Shown piece by piece: positions 1 to 10,039 of a stretch of DNA of 64,000 bases. Source of the DNA: Saccharopolyspora rosea (GTDB lineage Bacteria; Actinomycetota; Actinomycetes; Mycobacteriales; Pseudonocardiaceae). The notes beneath the pieces are model-generated. The model did no database searches, was not told where the DNA came from, and was given only the letters and a program-made list of their open reading frames with translations. The stretch's first letter is position 1; every line of letters begins with the position of its first letter. The position numbers and the translations under genes were made by a program. The stretch spans positions 5,332,001-5,396,000 of the forward strand of contig NZ_CP102826.1 in the NCBI RefSeq assembly GCF_025643595.1, in the 5' to 3' direction.

Positions 1-830
1 TGCGGGATGTCGCCGTTGATCGCCGCCGCGCTGAAGCCGCGGGTCTGGAGCTGCTCGGCGAGCTCCTCGGTGACCTGCTTGGTGCGCACGAACACGATCA
101 CCGCGTCGAACGGCTCGACCTCCAGGATTCGGGTGAGCGCGTCGAGCTTGCGCGGCCCGCGCACCGGCACGTACCGCTGGTTGATGTTGGTCGCGGTGCT
201 GGTCTTGGTGCGCACCGCGATCTCGACCGGCTCGCGCAGGTAGGACTGGGTGATCTTGCGGACCGCGCCGGGCATGGTCGCCGAGAACAGCGCCACCTGC
301 CTGCTGTCCGGGACCTTCTGCAGGATCGTCTCGACGTCCTCGATGAAGCCCATGCGCAGCATCTCGTCGGCCTCGTCGAGCACCAGGTTCCGCAGCCCCG
401 CCGGGTCGAGGGAACCCTTGTTGAGGTGGTCGATCAACCGGCCGGGGGTGCCGACGACGACGTGCGCGCCGCGGCGCAGCCCGGCCAGCTGCGGGCCGTA
501 GCTCTGCCCGCCGTAGATCGGCAGGACGTGGAAGCCGGGCAGGTGCGCGGCGTAGCGCTGGAACGCCTCGGAGACCTGCAGCGCCAGTTCGCGGGTCGGC
601 GTCAGCACGAGCGCCTGCGGAGTGGTCAGGTCCAGGTCGAGGCGGGACAGGATCGGCAGCGCGAACGCCGCGGTCTTGCCGGTCCCGGTCTGGGCGAGCC
701 CCAGCACGTCCTGCCCGGCGAGCAGGTGGGGGATCGTTTTCTCCTGGATCGGCGAGGGGCTCTCGTAACCGAGCTCGCCGAGCGCTCGGAGCACGCGGGA
801 GTCGAGGTCGAGTTCATCGAAGGTGGGCAT
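1..830 (-). CDS. deaD: DEAD-box RNA helicase, N-terminal part (truncated by window edge)
   Basis: ATP-dependent RNA helicase that remodels rRNA and mRNA, the DeaD/CsdA type used in ribosome assembly and cold adaptation. The 276 visible codons start at an ATG (828-830) and read off the left edge. Seen: a Q motif (SPSPIQ), Walker A AQTGTGKT at residues 46-53, the DEAD box (LVLDEADEM) near the middle, motif III SAT, and the start of the second RecA lobe with VIVFVRTK. The phrase EMLRMGFIEDVE after DEAD is typical of DeaD rather than RhlE. A purine-rich GAGGAG lies about 12 bases before the ATG. The C-terminal RNA-binding domain is outside the window, so the DeaD assignment over other DEAD-box subfamilies is likely rather than certain. 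Confidence 0.93.
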   Translation of the reverse strand, partial: MPTFDELDLDSRVLRALGELGYESPSPIQEKTIPHLLAGQDVLGLAQTGTGKTAAFALPILSRLDLDLTTPQALVLTPTRELALQVSEAFQRYAAHLPGFHVLPIYGGQSYGPQLAGLRRGAHVVVGTPGRLIDHLNKGSLDPAGLRNLVLDEADEMLRMGFIEDVETILQKVPDSRQVALFSATMPGAVRKITQSYLREPVEIAVRTKTSTATNINQRYVPVRGPRKLDALTRILEVEPFDAVIVFVRTKQVTEELAEQLQTRGFSAAAINGDIP

Positions 831-1115
831 GCTGGAAGCAGGTCTCCTCAGGGGGTCGTCGGGGGCTGATGTCCGCGCCGAACCTGGTGCTGCCCGCCGG
901 GAATCGGGGTGGTCGGAGGCAGTCCGGGGCTCCGCCGCGCACGGCGTGCCGCTTGCGCTCGTCGAACCGCGCACACCTGGACCCACACCCTGTTGCCAGT
1001 CACTCGCAGCTCGATGATCTCAGCCAGGCGCGGCGACCGGCCGCCGCACCGGTGGTCCAGCCTAACGATCGCCGCGCGCGGGTGCCGAGGTGCCCCGCTG
1101 GCAACGGGACGCAGG

Positions 1116-1700
1116 TCACTCGGCGACGTCGAGGCGGAGTCCGTCGGCGACGTCATCGCGGGTGAGCAGGTGGACGCTCGGCCAGCCGCGCGGGCGGCGG
1201 CCGGCGCGCAGCCTCCGGTGCACGCGTTCGGCGCGCTGCGCGTGGCGCAGGAACGAGCGCGGCCGGATCAGCCTGCCGCGCACCCGCTGCCCGGCCAGCG
1301 CTTCGGTCGGATCGGCGTGCAACCACACCAGCACCCGTTGCCGACGGGTCAGCGCCGCGACCGCGAGCAGCAGCCCGCGCGTCGTGGCGCGGGTCGCGGG
1401 TTCGTGCGCGAGCACCGGCCCGCCGCGCGACAGGCAGAACCAGGCGATCCGGCTGCGGTGGACCAGGTGCACGAACGGCCGGTACCAGCGGTAGCGCAGG
1501 CGCGCCGGGAGGAGGCGGCGCAGCCGTCCCCGGACCTGCTCGGAATCCAGCACCGCGACGTCGGCGTCCGTGCGCAGCTTCGCCAGCGCGGTGGTCTTGC
1601 CCGCGCCCGGCACGCCCGCCAGCACGACCAGCGACCGCCGCCCGACGCGCACCGTCGGCGGCGAGTCGGCGGCAACGCGAGGAACATCCGGATTGTCCAC
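1116..1700 (-). CDS. Small P-loop ATPase / AAA_33-type kinase-like protein
   Basis: A 194-residue P-loop NTPase. Walker A GVPGAGKT lies at residues 29-36 after a beta strand (SLVVLAG), followed by helices rich in arginine, as in the AAA_33/zeta-toxin-like nucleoside-kinase group. A GTG at 1700 is chosen because codon use upstream becomes non-coding-like; the reading frame stays open to 2048, but that extension is a low-complexity Gly/Arg run without domain signal. Substrate is unknown. Related actinobacterial proteins are annotated only as ATP-binding or AAA family. It stands alone between glnK and the helicase gene, with no close operon partner. Confidence 0.72.
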   Translation of the reverse strand: MDNPDVPRVAADSPPTVRVGRRSLVVLAGVPGAGKTTALAKLRTDADVAVLDSEQVRGRLRRLLPARLRYRWYRPFVHLVHRSRIAWFCLSRGGPVLAHEPATRATTRGLLLAVAALTRRQRVLVWLHADPTEALAGQRVRGRLIRPRSFLRHAQRAERVHRRLRAGRRPRGWPSVHLLTRDDVADGLRLDVAE

Positions 1701-2070
1701 AACGCGTTCCAGACTACGCGTGCGCCGATCTTGGGACCCGCGAATCGTGGCGGCGGCCACGCGCGGCGCGGGATGTGAAGCCGGCGGTGGCTCGCCTCCC
1801 CTTCGAGCCACCCCGGCGCCCCCTCGCGGCCACCCGGCGCCTCCCCTGCGCCGGCCCTGCCGGGCCTCCCCCCCGGCGGCCGCGGATGCGGTGGTCCACG
1901 TCCGGTTCCGCTCCCCGCCCGACCCCCAGCACGGGCGGGACGCCTCCCGGTTCCCCCTGATCACCGCGTCGCACCCAGAAGTCTGCCGGTCCCCGCCCGC
2001 GCGCGAGACCGTGATGCCCCCTGAACCGGGCTGCGTAGTGTTACGCATTCCCCGGGAGCAGCCGCACGCG
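1701..2070. other. Gene-free stretch of about 370 bases
   Basis: C-rich, low-complexity DNA between the glnK terminator and the small ATPase gene. Several frames are open only because of the base composition. I see no domain, plausible start with ribosome site, or repeat here. It presumably holds the promoter of the ATPase gene. Confidence 0.5.
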
Positions 2071-2105
2071 GACGGGGCGCGAGCCGCGTCGGCTCGCGCC
2101 CCGTC
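2071..2105 (-). terminator. Hairpin terminator after glnK
   Basis: Perfect 15-bp inverted repeat: arms 2071-2085 and 2091-2105, with a 5-base loop GCGTC. It starts 17 bases past the glnK stop codon. There is no U-tract, as is usual for actinobacterial terminators. It ends the amt-glnK transcript, so no glnD follows in the same operon. Confidence 0.75.
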
Positions 2106-2122
2106 CGGGATGCGGTGTGCGT

Positions 2123-3792
<1,670 letters not shown>

Positions 3793-3840
3793 AATGCCTC
3801 CCCGTGCGGACCGAGTTGGCCGCGATCCTGGGGAACGGCT

Positions 3841-3879
3841 GTTTCCGGCGACGCCACCGCGGTGTTTCCGCGCCGTGAA
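3841..3879 (-). promoter_or_regulatory. Candidate GlnR box upstream of amt
   Basis: Read on the minus strand, this is TTCAC-n6-GAAAC-n6-GTGGC-n7-GAAAC. The actinobacterial GlnR consensus is GTnAC-n6-GAAAC repeated at 11-base steps. Both GAAAC half-sites are exact; the GTnAC halves are degenerate, and the last spacer is one base too long. Position 49-87 bases before the amt start fits an activator site. GlnR itself is not in the window. Confidence 0.55.
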
Positions 3880-3894
3880 ATCAGACCTGGGTTG

Positions 3895-5118
3895 TTACGG
3901 CCGCGTTGACCCGCGGACCGAGACGACCTCCCGCGGGCGCCCGGCCAGCGCACCAGCCCACAGCCACCCGGCGCAGCACGCCACGAGCAGCGCGAGCGGG
4001 ACCGTCCAGTTCCCGGTCACGTCGTAGGCGAAACCGATGAGCAGCGGGCCGACCGCGGCGATCAGGTAGCCGCCGCCCTGGGCCATGCCGGACAGCGCCG
4101 CCGTGGTGTCGCTGTCCGGGGAACGCAGCCCGAACAGCGTCAGCGCCAAGGCGAACGCGCCGCCCTGGGCGTAGCCGAGCAGCACCGTCGCCGCCCACAC
4201 CCCGGTCGGCGCCGGGCCGAGCAGGATCCCGGCGAACCCGAGCGCGATGAGCACCGCGAGGACGGCGGCGATCCACCGCTGGTCGCGCGTGCGCTTGATG
4301 AACAGCGGCACGGTCATCGACCCGACGGCCTGCACCGCCGCCTGCACGCCGAGCGCCAACCCGGCGACCTCGGGACCCATGCCCCGACTGGTCACCATGG
4401 TCGGCAACCAGCCGAACACCACGTAGGCCATGGCCGACTGCAGGCCCATGAACACGGTGACCTGCCAGGCCAGCGGGCTGCGCCACAACCGCCCCGGGCG
4501 GGACGGCTGCGGTGCCGCGCCGGAGCTGTGCCGCAGCGCGAACGCGCTGATCACCAGGGCGACCAGCACCGGGGCGGCCAACAGCCCGAGCGGCGCCTGC
4601 CAGGTCGAGCCGAGCGCGTCGCCCAGCGGCACGACGATGCTGGCCGCGACCGCGCCGCCCAGCGTCAGGCACATCGTGTACGCGGCGGTGATCACCGGCA
4701 CGTTGTGCGGGAAGTCCCGCTTGATCAGACCGGGCAGCGCGACGTTGGCGACCGCGATGCCCGCGCCGACCACGACGGTGCCCAGCAGCAGCGCCCAGAC
4801 CGAACCCACCGCGCGCAGCAGGTTGCCGACCAGCAGCACGACCAGGCATCCGACCAGGACCTTCTCGTCGCCGAACCGCTGGCGCAGGGTCGGCGCCAGG
4901 AACGCGAAAACGCCGAGGCACACCACCGGCAACGTGGTGAGCACGCCGCTGAACGTGGTCGACACGCCGAGGTCGTGCTGGATCCGCTCCAGCAGCGGCG
5001 CCACCGCCGTGAACGGCGGCCGCAGCGCCACGGCCACCAGGACGATCAGCACGATGGTCGCCACCGCCGCCGTGCCCTTCGGGCGCGTGGGCGCGGGCTC
5101 GACTCGGGTGCTGCTCAC
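3895..5118 (-). CDS. CynX/NimT-type MFS transporter
   Basis: 407-residue major facilitator with twelve predicted membrane helices, resembling the cyanate/2-nitroimidazole transporter group (COG2807). The family pattern ALRPPFTAVAPLL at the first helix and AVANVALPGLIKRDFP near helix 4-5 are visible. The GTG start at 5118 overlaps the stop of the FadR-type regulator gene by four bases (GTGA), so the two are one operon and the regulator probably controls this exporter or importer. The substrate cannot be told from sequence. The frame is open upstream through the regulator gene, but that is a shadow. Confidence 0.88.
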   Translation of the reverse strand: MSSTRVEPAPTRPKGTAAVATIVLIVLVAVALRPPFTAVAPLLERIQHDLGVSTTFSGVLTTLPVVCLGVFAFLAPTLRQRFGDEKVLVGCLVVLLVGNLLRAVGSVWALLLGTVVVGAGIAVANVALPGLIKRDFPHNVPVITAAYTMCLTLGGAVAASIVVPLGDALGSTWQAPLGLLAAPVLVALVISAFALRHSSGAAPQPSRPGRLWRSPLAWQVTVFMGLQSAMAYVVFGWLPTMVTSRGMGPEVAGLALGVQAAVQAVGSMTVPLFIKRTRDQRWIAAVLAVLIALGFAGILLGPAPTGVWAATVLLGYAQGGAFALALTLFGLRSPDSDTTAALSGMAQGGGYLIAAVGPLLIGFAYDVTGNWTVPLALLVACCAGWLWAGALAGRPREVVSVRGSTRP

Positions 5119-5804
5119 GTCTCCCCCTCTTCCTTCTCCAACACGCCGCACAGCGAGGTCAGGCCCGGTTCGATCACCGAGCGGGCCGCCGCGGCGGCGG
5201 CCTCCTCGTCGCGGGCCTCGATCGCGTCGACCAGCGCGCGGTGCGCGCACGGACCGGACTCCACCAGCTCCTCGTGCGAACGCAGCGCCTCCAGGCTGTC
5301 CCGCAGCCGCCCGAGCAGGTAGCGGTACATCTCCAGCAGCAGCGGGTTGCGCGCGACTTCCACCACGGTGCGGTGGAAGTCCGTCTCCGCCCTGCCGAAC
5401 TCCTGGGGCGTGCGCGCCCGGTCGCGCAGGTCGAGCAGGCCGCGCAGCCGCTCGACGTCGGCCTCCTCGCGGCGCCGCGCCGCCAGCCGGGCGGCCTGCA
5501 CGTCGTAGGCGAGCTGGACCTCGAACACGTCGCGCACCTCGGCCAACCGCATCTGCCGCAGCATCGGGACCGGGTCCGCGGTGCTGACCACGAACGTCCC
5601 GGCGCCCTGCCTGCTCTCCAGCGTGCCGAGGTGCACCAACGCGCGGACCGCCTCCCGGACCACCGCCCGGCTCACGCCGAGCTCGGCCACGAGCTCCTGC
5701 TCGGTCGGGATCCGCTCGCCGGGGCGCCACGCCCCGGCGGCCAGCTGCTCGTTGAGCTGCGCGATGACCTCCTCCACGGAGGACCGCCTGCCGATCGCGC
5801 GCAT
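5115..5804 (-). CDS. FadR-family GntR transcriptional regulator
   Basis: 229-residue repressor. The N-terminal winged helix-turn-helix is GntR type (PTEQELVAELGVSRAVVREAVRALVHLG, here split for length: recognition helix SRAVVREAVRAL). The C-terminal FCD domain carries the metal/ligand residues of the FadR subfamily (ETDFHRTVVE and CAHRALVDAIEARD). ATG 5804 is chosen over GTG 5813 because GAGGAGG lies eight bases before the ATG. It is the first gene of the operon with the CynX-like transporter. A perfect palindrome overlaps its likely -35 box, which suggests autorepression relieved by a small metabolite. Confidence 0.9.
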   Translation of the reverse strand: MRAIGRRSSVEEVIAQLNEQLAAGAWRPGERIPTEQELVAELGVSRAVVREAVRALVHLGTLESRQGAGTFVVSTADPVPMLRQMRLAEVRDVFEVQLAYDVQAARLAARRREEADVERLRGLLDLRDRARTPQEFGRAETDFHRTVVEVARNPLLLEMYRYLLGRLRDSLEALRSHEELVESGPCAHRALVDAIEARDEEAAAAAARSVIEPGLTSLCGVLEKEEGET

Positions 5805-5828
5805 GGTGCCCACCTCCTCGCCGGTGAC

Positions 5829-5858
5829 ACGATAGGTTGGGCATCAGACGTCTGACAA
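5829..5858 (-). promoter_or_regulatory. Promoter and palindromic operator of the FadR-transporter operon
   Basis: On the minus strand TTGTCA (5853-5858) is followed after 18 bases by TATCGT (5829-5834), close to the sigma-70-type consensus. A perfect 12-bp palindrome TCAGACGTCTGA (5844-5855) covers the inner part of the -35 element. FadR-subfamily operators are usually short palindromes of GTC/GAC halves, so this is a good site for the regulator encoded 25 bases downstream. Confidence 0.6.
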
Positions 5859-6170
5859 ATTTCGGGGCACCATGCAGCAGCGGTTCGCGGAACGCTCGAC
5901 GACATCCGGTTGTCGCTGACCGTCCGGACCGGCCCGGGCATCGACGAGCACCGCCCGGATCTCGACGGCTACGGCCGGATCGACGCCCCGGTGACGCTCC
6001 TGGTCGGTTCCGAGTCGGAGAACACCCGCCCGTACGGCCCGCCGTTCGCGGCGGTCGCCGCCGCGATGCCGCGGGCCCGCGTGGCGCGGCTGCCCGGCCA
6101 GGGCCACCTGGCGCACCTGACCGGACCGGACGTGCTGTCCCGCGCGATCAACGAGGCCCTTCGCGGGTGA
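5856..6170 (+). pseudogene. Alpha/beta-hydrolase C-terminal remnant
   Basis: The open frame reads like the last quarter of an alpha/beta hydrolase: a strand RIDAPVTLLVG, then ARVARLPGQGHLAHLTGPDVL, which holds the catalytic histidine region (GQGHLAH), and a closing helix. No nucleophile elbow (GxSxG), lid or N-terminal core is present, and no ribosome site precedes the TTG at 5910. The fragment begins right at the operator of the divergent regulator and ends 23 bases inside the 3' end of the convergent dehydrogenase gene. It is best read as a decayed gene cut off by rearrangement. Confidence 0.6.
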
Positions 6171-7209
6171 GGTCGACGACCGCGACCCCGGCGGCGCCCG
6201 GGACCGGGTCGTCCATCGCCGCGAGGGCGTGCGGGGCCTCGTCCAGGGTGATCCGGCGTCCGATGAGCCCGGCGAGGTCGATGCCCGCGCGCTCGACGAA
6301 GTCGAGCATCGCCGGGTACTCGTGCGCCTGGATGCCGTGGCTGCCCAGCAGCACCAGTTCGTCGGCGATCACCCGGTGCATCGGGATCGGCGGCGTGCCC
6401 TGCTCCGGCGGCATCAGCCCGACCTGCACGTGCCTGCCGCGCTTGCGCAGGCTCGCCACCGACGCCGCGCAGGTGGCGGGCAGGCCGACGCAGTCGAGGG
6501 ACAGGTGCGCGCCACCGCCGGTGACGTCCCGCACCTCGGCGGCGGTGTCGGCGCTGCGGGCGGCGTCGACGGTCGCGTGCGCGCCGAGCCGCGCGGCCAT
6601 GTCGAGGACCTGCTCGGCGGCGTCCACGGCCACCACGCGGGCGCCCGCGGCGAGCGCGAGCAGCACCGCCGACATGCCCGCCCCGCCGCAGCCGTGCACC
6701 GCGACCCACTGCCCGGCCGACAGCTCGCCCTGCCGGAACACCGCGCGGTAGGCGGTGCCGAAGCGGCAGCCCAGCGCGGCGGCGGTCACCGCGGGCAGTT
6801 CGTCGGGCAGCCGCACCAGGTTCACGTCGGCGTGGTCGAGGGCCACCAGCTCGGCGAACGATCCCCAACCGGAGAAGCCGGGCTGGAACTGCCGGTCGCA
6901 GACCTGCTGGTCGCCCCGCGCGCACTGCGGGCACGTCCCGCACGCGCAGATGAACGGCACCGTGACGCGGTCGCCGGGACTCCACCGGCGCACCCGGTCG
7001 CCGGTGGCGACCACCCGGCCGGCGAGTTCGTGCCCCGGCACGTGCGGGACCGCGACGTCGGCGTCGTGGCCGCGCCACGCGTGCCAGTCGCTGCGGCACA
7101 CCCCGGTCGCCTCGACCCGCACCACGACGCCCTCGGGCGTCGGCCGCGGATCGGGGACCTCGTCCACCCGCAGCGGACCGCCGAACTCCTCGAACACCAC
7201 AGCGCGCAC
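6148..7209 (-). CDS. Zinc-dependent alcohol dehydrogenase (MDR family)
   Basis: 353-residue medium-chain dehydrogenase/reductase. Catalytic zinc ligands are visible in GVCRSDWHAW (Cys38) and PGHE; the structural-zinc lobe has four cysteines in CGTCPQC and the following QQVC. The Rossmann segment is VAVHGCGGAGMSA, ending in the acidic residue of VVAVDAAE, which favours NAD over NADP. Substrate unknown: the family covers alcohols, polyols and formaldehyde. A hairpin separates it from ftsY upstream, so it is transcribed alone. Its 3' end overlaps the hydrolase remnant on the other strand. Confidence 0.92.
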   Translation of the reverse strand: MRAVVFEEFGGPLRVDEVPDPRPTPEGVVVRVEATGVCRSDWHAWRGHDADVAVPHVPGHELAGRVVATGDRVRRWSPGDRVTVPFICACGTCPQCARGDQQVCDRQFQPGFSGWGSFAELVALDHADVNLVRLPDELPAVTAAALGCRFGTAYRAVFRQGELSAGQWVAVHGCGGAGMSAVLLALAAGARVVAVDAAEQVLDMAARLGAHATVDAARSADTAAEVRDVTGGGAHLSLDCVGLPATCAASVASLRKRGRHVQVGLMPPEQGTPPIPMHRVIADELVLLGSHGIQAHEYPAMLDFVERAGIDLAGLIGRRITLDEAPHALAAMDDPVPGAAGVAVVDLTREGPR

Positions 7210-7225
7210 CGGGCCACGATACGGC

Positions 7226-7259
7226 GCGGCCCCCGCACCCGGTCCGGGGCGGGGGCCGC
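7226..7259 (-). terminator. Hairpin terminator after ftsY
   Basis: Perfect 11-bp inverted repeat: GCGGCCCCCGC at 7226-7236 and its complement at 7249-7259, with a 12-base loop. It begins 8 bases after the ftsY stop codon and 17 bases before the alcohol dehydrogenase start, so it insulates the two minus-strand genes. Confidence 0.7.
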
Positions 7260-7267
7260 GTCCGACG

Positions 7268-8737
7268 TCAGTCGAGCAGGGCGTCGACGAAGGCGCCCGG
7301 CTCGAACGGCGCCAGGTCGTCCGGGCCCTCGCCGAGCCCGACGAGCTTGACCGGGACGCCCAGCTCGCGCTGCACCTGGAAGACGATGCCGCCCTTGGCG
7401 GTGCCGTCGAGCTTGGTGAGCACGATGCCGGTGACGTCGACGACGTCGGAGAACACCCGGGCCTGGGTGAGACCGTTCTGCCCGGTCGTGGCGTCCAGCA
7501 CCAGCAGCACCTCGTCGACCTGGGCGCGCTTGTCGACCACCCGCTTGACCTTGCCCAGCTCGTCCATCAGGCCGGTCTTGGTGTGCAGGCGGCCCGCCGT
7601 GTCGACCAGCACCGCGTCCACGCCGGTCTCCCCGCCGCGGTCGACGGCCTCGAACGCCACGCTCGCCGGGTCGGCGGCCTCCTTGCCGCGCACGACCTCC
7701 GCGCCCACGCGCTCGCCCCAGGTGGCGAGCTGCTCGACCGCGGCGGCGCGGAAGGTGTCCGCGGCGCCCAGCAGCACGGTCCGGCCGTCGGCGACCAGCA
7801 CGCGGGCGAGCTTGCCGGTGGTGGTGGTCTTGCCGGTGCCGTTCACCCCGACGACCAGCACCACCGCGGGCTTGCCGCCGTTGGCGGGGTCGCCGTGCGG
7901 CAGGGCGCGCACCGAGCGCTCCATGTCCGGGCCCAACGCGTCGACCAGCACCTCGCGCAGCAGCGCGCGGGCGTCGTCGGCGGTGCGCACGCCCCGGGAG
8001 GCGATCTCGGTGCGCAGCCGCTCGGTGATCTCGGTGGTGGTGGCCGCGCCCAGGTCGGCCATCAGCAGGGTGTCCTCGATCTCCTCCCAGGAGTCCTCGT
8101 CGAGGTCCCCGGCGCCGAGCAGGCCCAGCAGTCCCTGCCCGAGCGTCGACCGGGAGCGCGACAGGCGACCGCGCAGCCGCTCCAGGCGTCCCGCGGTCGG
8201 CTCGATCTGCTCGATCTCCTCGACGCCCTCGGGCTCGGCGGGTTCGGGTTCCGGGGCCGGTTCGGCGCGCTGCGCGGGCACCTCCTCGGCGACCCGGTCC
8301 TCCTCGGCGGGGGCCTGCTCGGTCTCCGGTGCTGCGGTGTCCGGCGCTTCGGTCCCCGGCGCTTCGGTGCCGGGCCGCTCGACCGGTTCGGCCGTCGCGG
8401 TGCTGCCCTGGCCGTCCGGCAGCGGGACGTCGACGATGCCGCGCCGCTCGCTGTCCCGGGGCACCGCGGCGTCGTCGCCGACACCCGGCTGCCCCTCCAC
8501 CTCGGTGCGTTCCCCGACGGGGTGCTCCGGCGGCGCGGCGGTGGTGGCGCCGCCGCCGCTGGACAGGCTGATCCCGCCGCCCGCGCGGTACCCCTTGACG
8601 GCGTCTTCCTGCTGGGCCTCGTCGCGTTCGCCCAGGCTGATCCGCCGCCGCCGGTTGAGCGCGAGACCGGCCACCACGGCGACCGCCAGCACCACCACGA
8701 CGACAACGACGATCACAATCACGGTAGAGGTGGTCAC
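7268..8737 (-). CDS. ftsY: Signal recognition particle receptor FtsY
   Basis: 489-residue SRP receptor GTPase that docks ribosome-SRP complexes at the membrane. A hydrophobic N-terminal segment (residues 5-26, mostly valine) acts as a membrane anchor, as in other actinobacterial FtsY. It is followed by a long acidic Pro/Glu-rich linker to about residue 180 and then the NG domain. G-motifs: GVNGTGKT at 296-303, DTFRAAAVEQL, DTAGR, and TKLDGTAKGG. It normally lies directly behind smc; here the anmK region (8.9-12.6 kb) separates the two. Confidence 0.97.
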   Translation of the reverse strand: MTTSTVIVIVVVVVVVLAVAVVAGLALNRRRRISLGERDEAQQEDAVKGYRAGGGISLSSGGGATTAAPPEHPVGERTEVEGQPGVGDDAAVPRDSERRGIVDVPLPDGQGSTATAEPVERPGTEAPGTEAPDTAAPETEQAPAEEDRVAEEVPAQRAEPAPEPEPAEPEGVEEIEQIEPTAGRLERLRGRLSRSRSTLGQGLLGLLGAGDLDEDSWEEIEDTLLMADLGAATTTEITERLRTEIASRGVRTADDARALLREVLVDALGPDMERSVRALPHGDPANGGKPAVVLVVGVNGTGKTTTTGKLARVLVADGRTVLLGAADTFRAAAVEQLATWGERVGAEVVRGKEAADPASVAFEAVDRGGETGVDAVLVDTAGRLHTKTGLMDELGKVKRVVDKRAQVDEVLLVLDATTGQNGLTQARVFSDVVDVTGIVLTKLDGTAKGGIVFQVQRELGVPVKLVGLGEGPDDLAPFEPGAFVDALLD

Positions 8738-8863
8738 CGCTACATCCTCCCACCTGCGCTTTCCGATCTCCCAAGACGCCCCGGAGAGTCATCTCGTGGG
8801 CAATTAACCAACGAAGACGGCACGGCGCTTGCTTTCCCGTCCGGTGTGGAATACACCACGGGG

Positions 8864-10039
8864 ATGCGCGTGCTCGGTCTCCTGTCCGGCACGTCGATGG
8901 ACGGCATCGACGTGGCCGCCGCCGAGCTCGACCTGGCCGGCGACACCGTCGAACTCGTCCCGCTCGGCACCACGACCGTCGACTACCCGCCGCCGCTGCG
9001 CGAACGCCTCGTGGCCGCGCTCGCGCCCGGGGGCTGCGACGCGGCCGAGCTGTGCCGCCTGGACACCGAGGTCGGCGAGTGCTTCGGCGCGGCCGCGCGG
9101 CTCGCCGGGGACGCCGAGCTGGTCGCGTCGCTGGGCCAGACGCTGCACCACTGGGTGCGCGACGGCCGGGCGCGGGGGACGCTGCAAATCGGCCGACCGG
9201 CGTGGATCGCCGAGGCCACCGGACTGCCCGTGGTGGCCGACCTGCGGGCCCGCGACATCGCGGCGGGCGGGCAGGGCGCGCCACTGGCCGCGGTGCTGGA
9301 CGCGCTGTGGCTCGCCGACGAACCGGGGACCACCGTGGCGCTGAACATCGGCGGGATCGCCAACATCACCGTCGTGGGCGGAGCGGCCTACGACACCGGT
9401 CCGGGCAACGCGCTGATCGACCTGGCAGCGGCCCGCGCCACCGGGACCGCGCAGGACACCGGCGGACGGCTCGCCGCGGCCGGCGCGGTGCGGGCGGACC
9501 TGCTCGACGTGCTGCTCGCCGACCCCTACTACCGGCGGCCGGCGCCGAAGTCGACCGGCAAGGAGCACTTCGACGCCGACCACCTGGCGCGGGCGCTCGA
9601 CGAGGTCGACCCCGTCCGGGACGTCGACCTGCTGGCGACGCTCACCGAGCTCACCGCGGTCACGATCGCCCGGGCGTGCCGCGCCGAGGGCGCGACGAAG
9701 GTGGTCGCCTCCGGCGGCGGGGTCCGCAATCCGGTGCTGCTGCGGGCGCTGCGCGCGCACCTGGGCGTCCCGCTGGTGGTCAGCGACGAGCTCGGCCTGC
9801 CGTCCGACGGCAAGGAGGCGTACCTGACCGCGCTGCTCGGGTTCCTCACCTGGAACGGCGTTCCCGGCAACACGCCGAGCACGACGGGGGCCGCCGGACC
9901 CCGGCTGTTGGGCAGCATCACTCCCGGGTCCGGCCCGCTGCGCCTGCCGGAACCCGCCACCCGTCGGCCGCGGCGGCTGCGCGTCCGCCCCGGCCACTCC
10001 CCCGAGGAGGCGTCATGCGTTCCGTCGACGTCGTGGTGA
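8864..10039 (+). CDS. anmK: Anhydro-N-acetylmuramic acid kinase
   Basis: 391-residue kinase that converts 1,6-anhydro-MurNAc from wall turnover into MurNAc-6-phosphate in the cytoplasm. The family signature LSGTSMDGIDVA is at residues 6-17. The ATP-binding repeats NIGGIANIT and DTGPGNALID follow, then the catalytic-lobe phrase SGGGVRNPVL. ATG 8864 is preceded by only weak ribosome-site sequence, but the family N-terminus begins exactly there. The 3' end overlaps the symporter start by 25 bases, so the two are co-translated and probably act together in amino-sugar salvage. Confidence 0.95.
   Translation: MRVLGLLSGTSMDGIDVAAAELDLAGDTVELVPLGTTTVDYPPPLRERLVAALAPGGCDAAELCRLDTEVGECFGAAARLAGDAELVASLGQTLHHWVRDGRARGTLQIGRPAWIAEATGLPVVADLRARDIAAGGQGAPLAAVLDALWLADEPGTTVALNIGGIANITVVGGAAYDTGPGNALIDLAAARATGTAQDTGGRLAAAGAVRADLLDVLLADPYYRRPAPKSTGKEHFDADHLARALDEVDPVRDVDLLATLTELTAVTIARACRAEGATKVVASGGGVRNPVLLRALRAHLGVPLVVSDELGLPSDGKEAYLTALLGFLTWNGVPGNTPSTTGAAGPRLLGSITPGSGPLRLPEPATRRPRRLRVRPGHSPEEASCVPSTSW

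Noticed and set aside
1701-2048. N-terminal extension of the small ATPase
   Set aside because: Open frame but Gly/Arg low complexity, no ribosome site, C-rich non-coding composition; GTG 1700 gives a normal protein.
6755-10039. 1094-codon open frame on the plus strand
   Set aside because: Only its last 391 codons are anmK. The rest is antisense to the alcohol dehydrogenase and ftsY and shows the composition of a GC-driven shadow.
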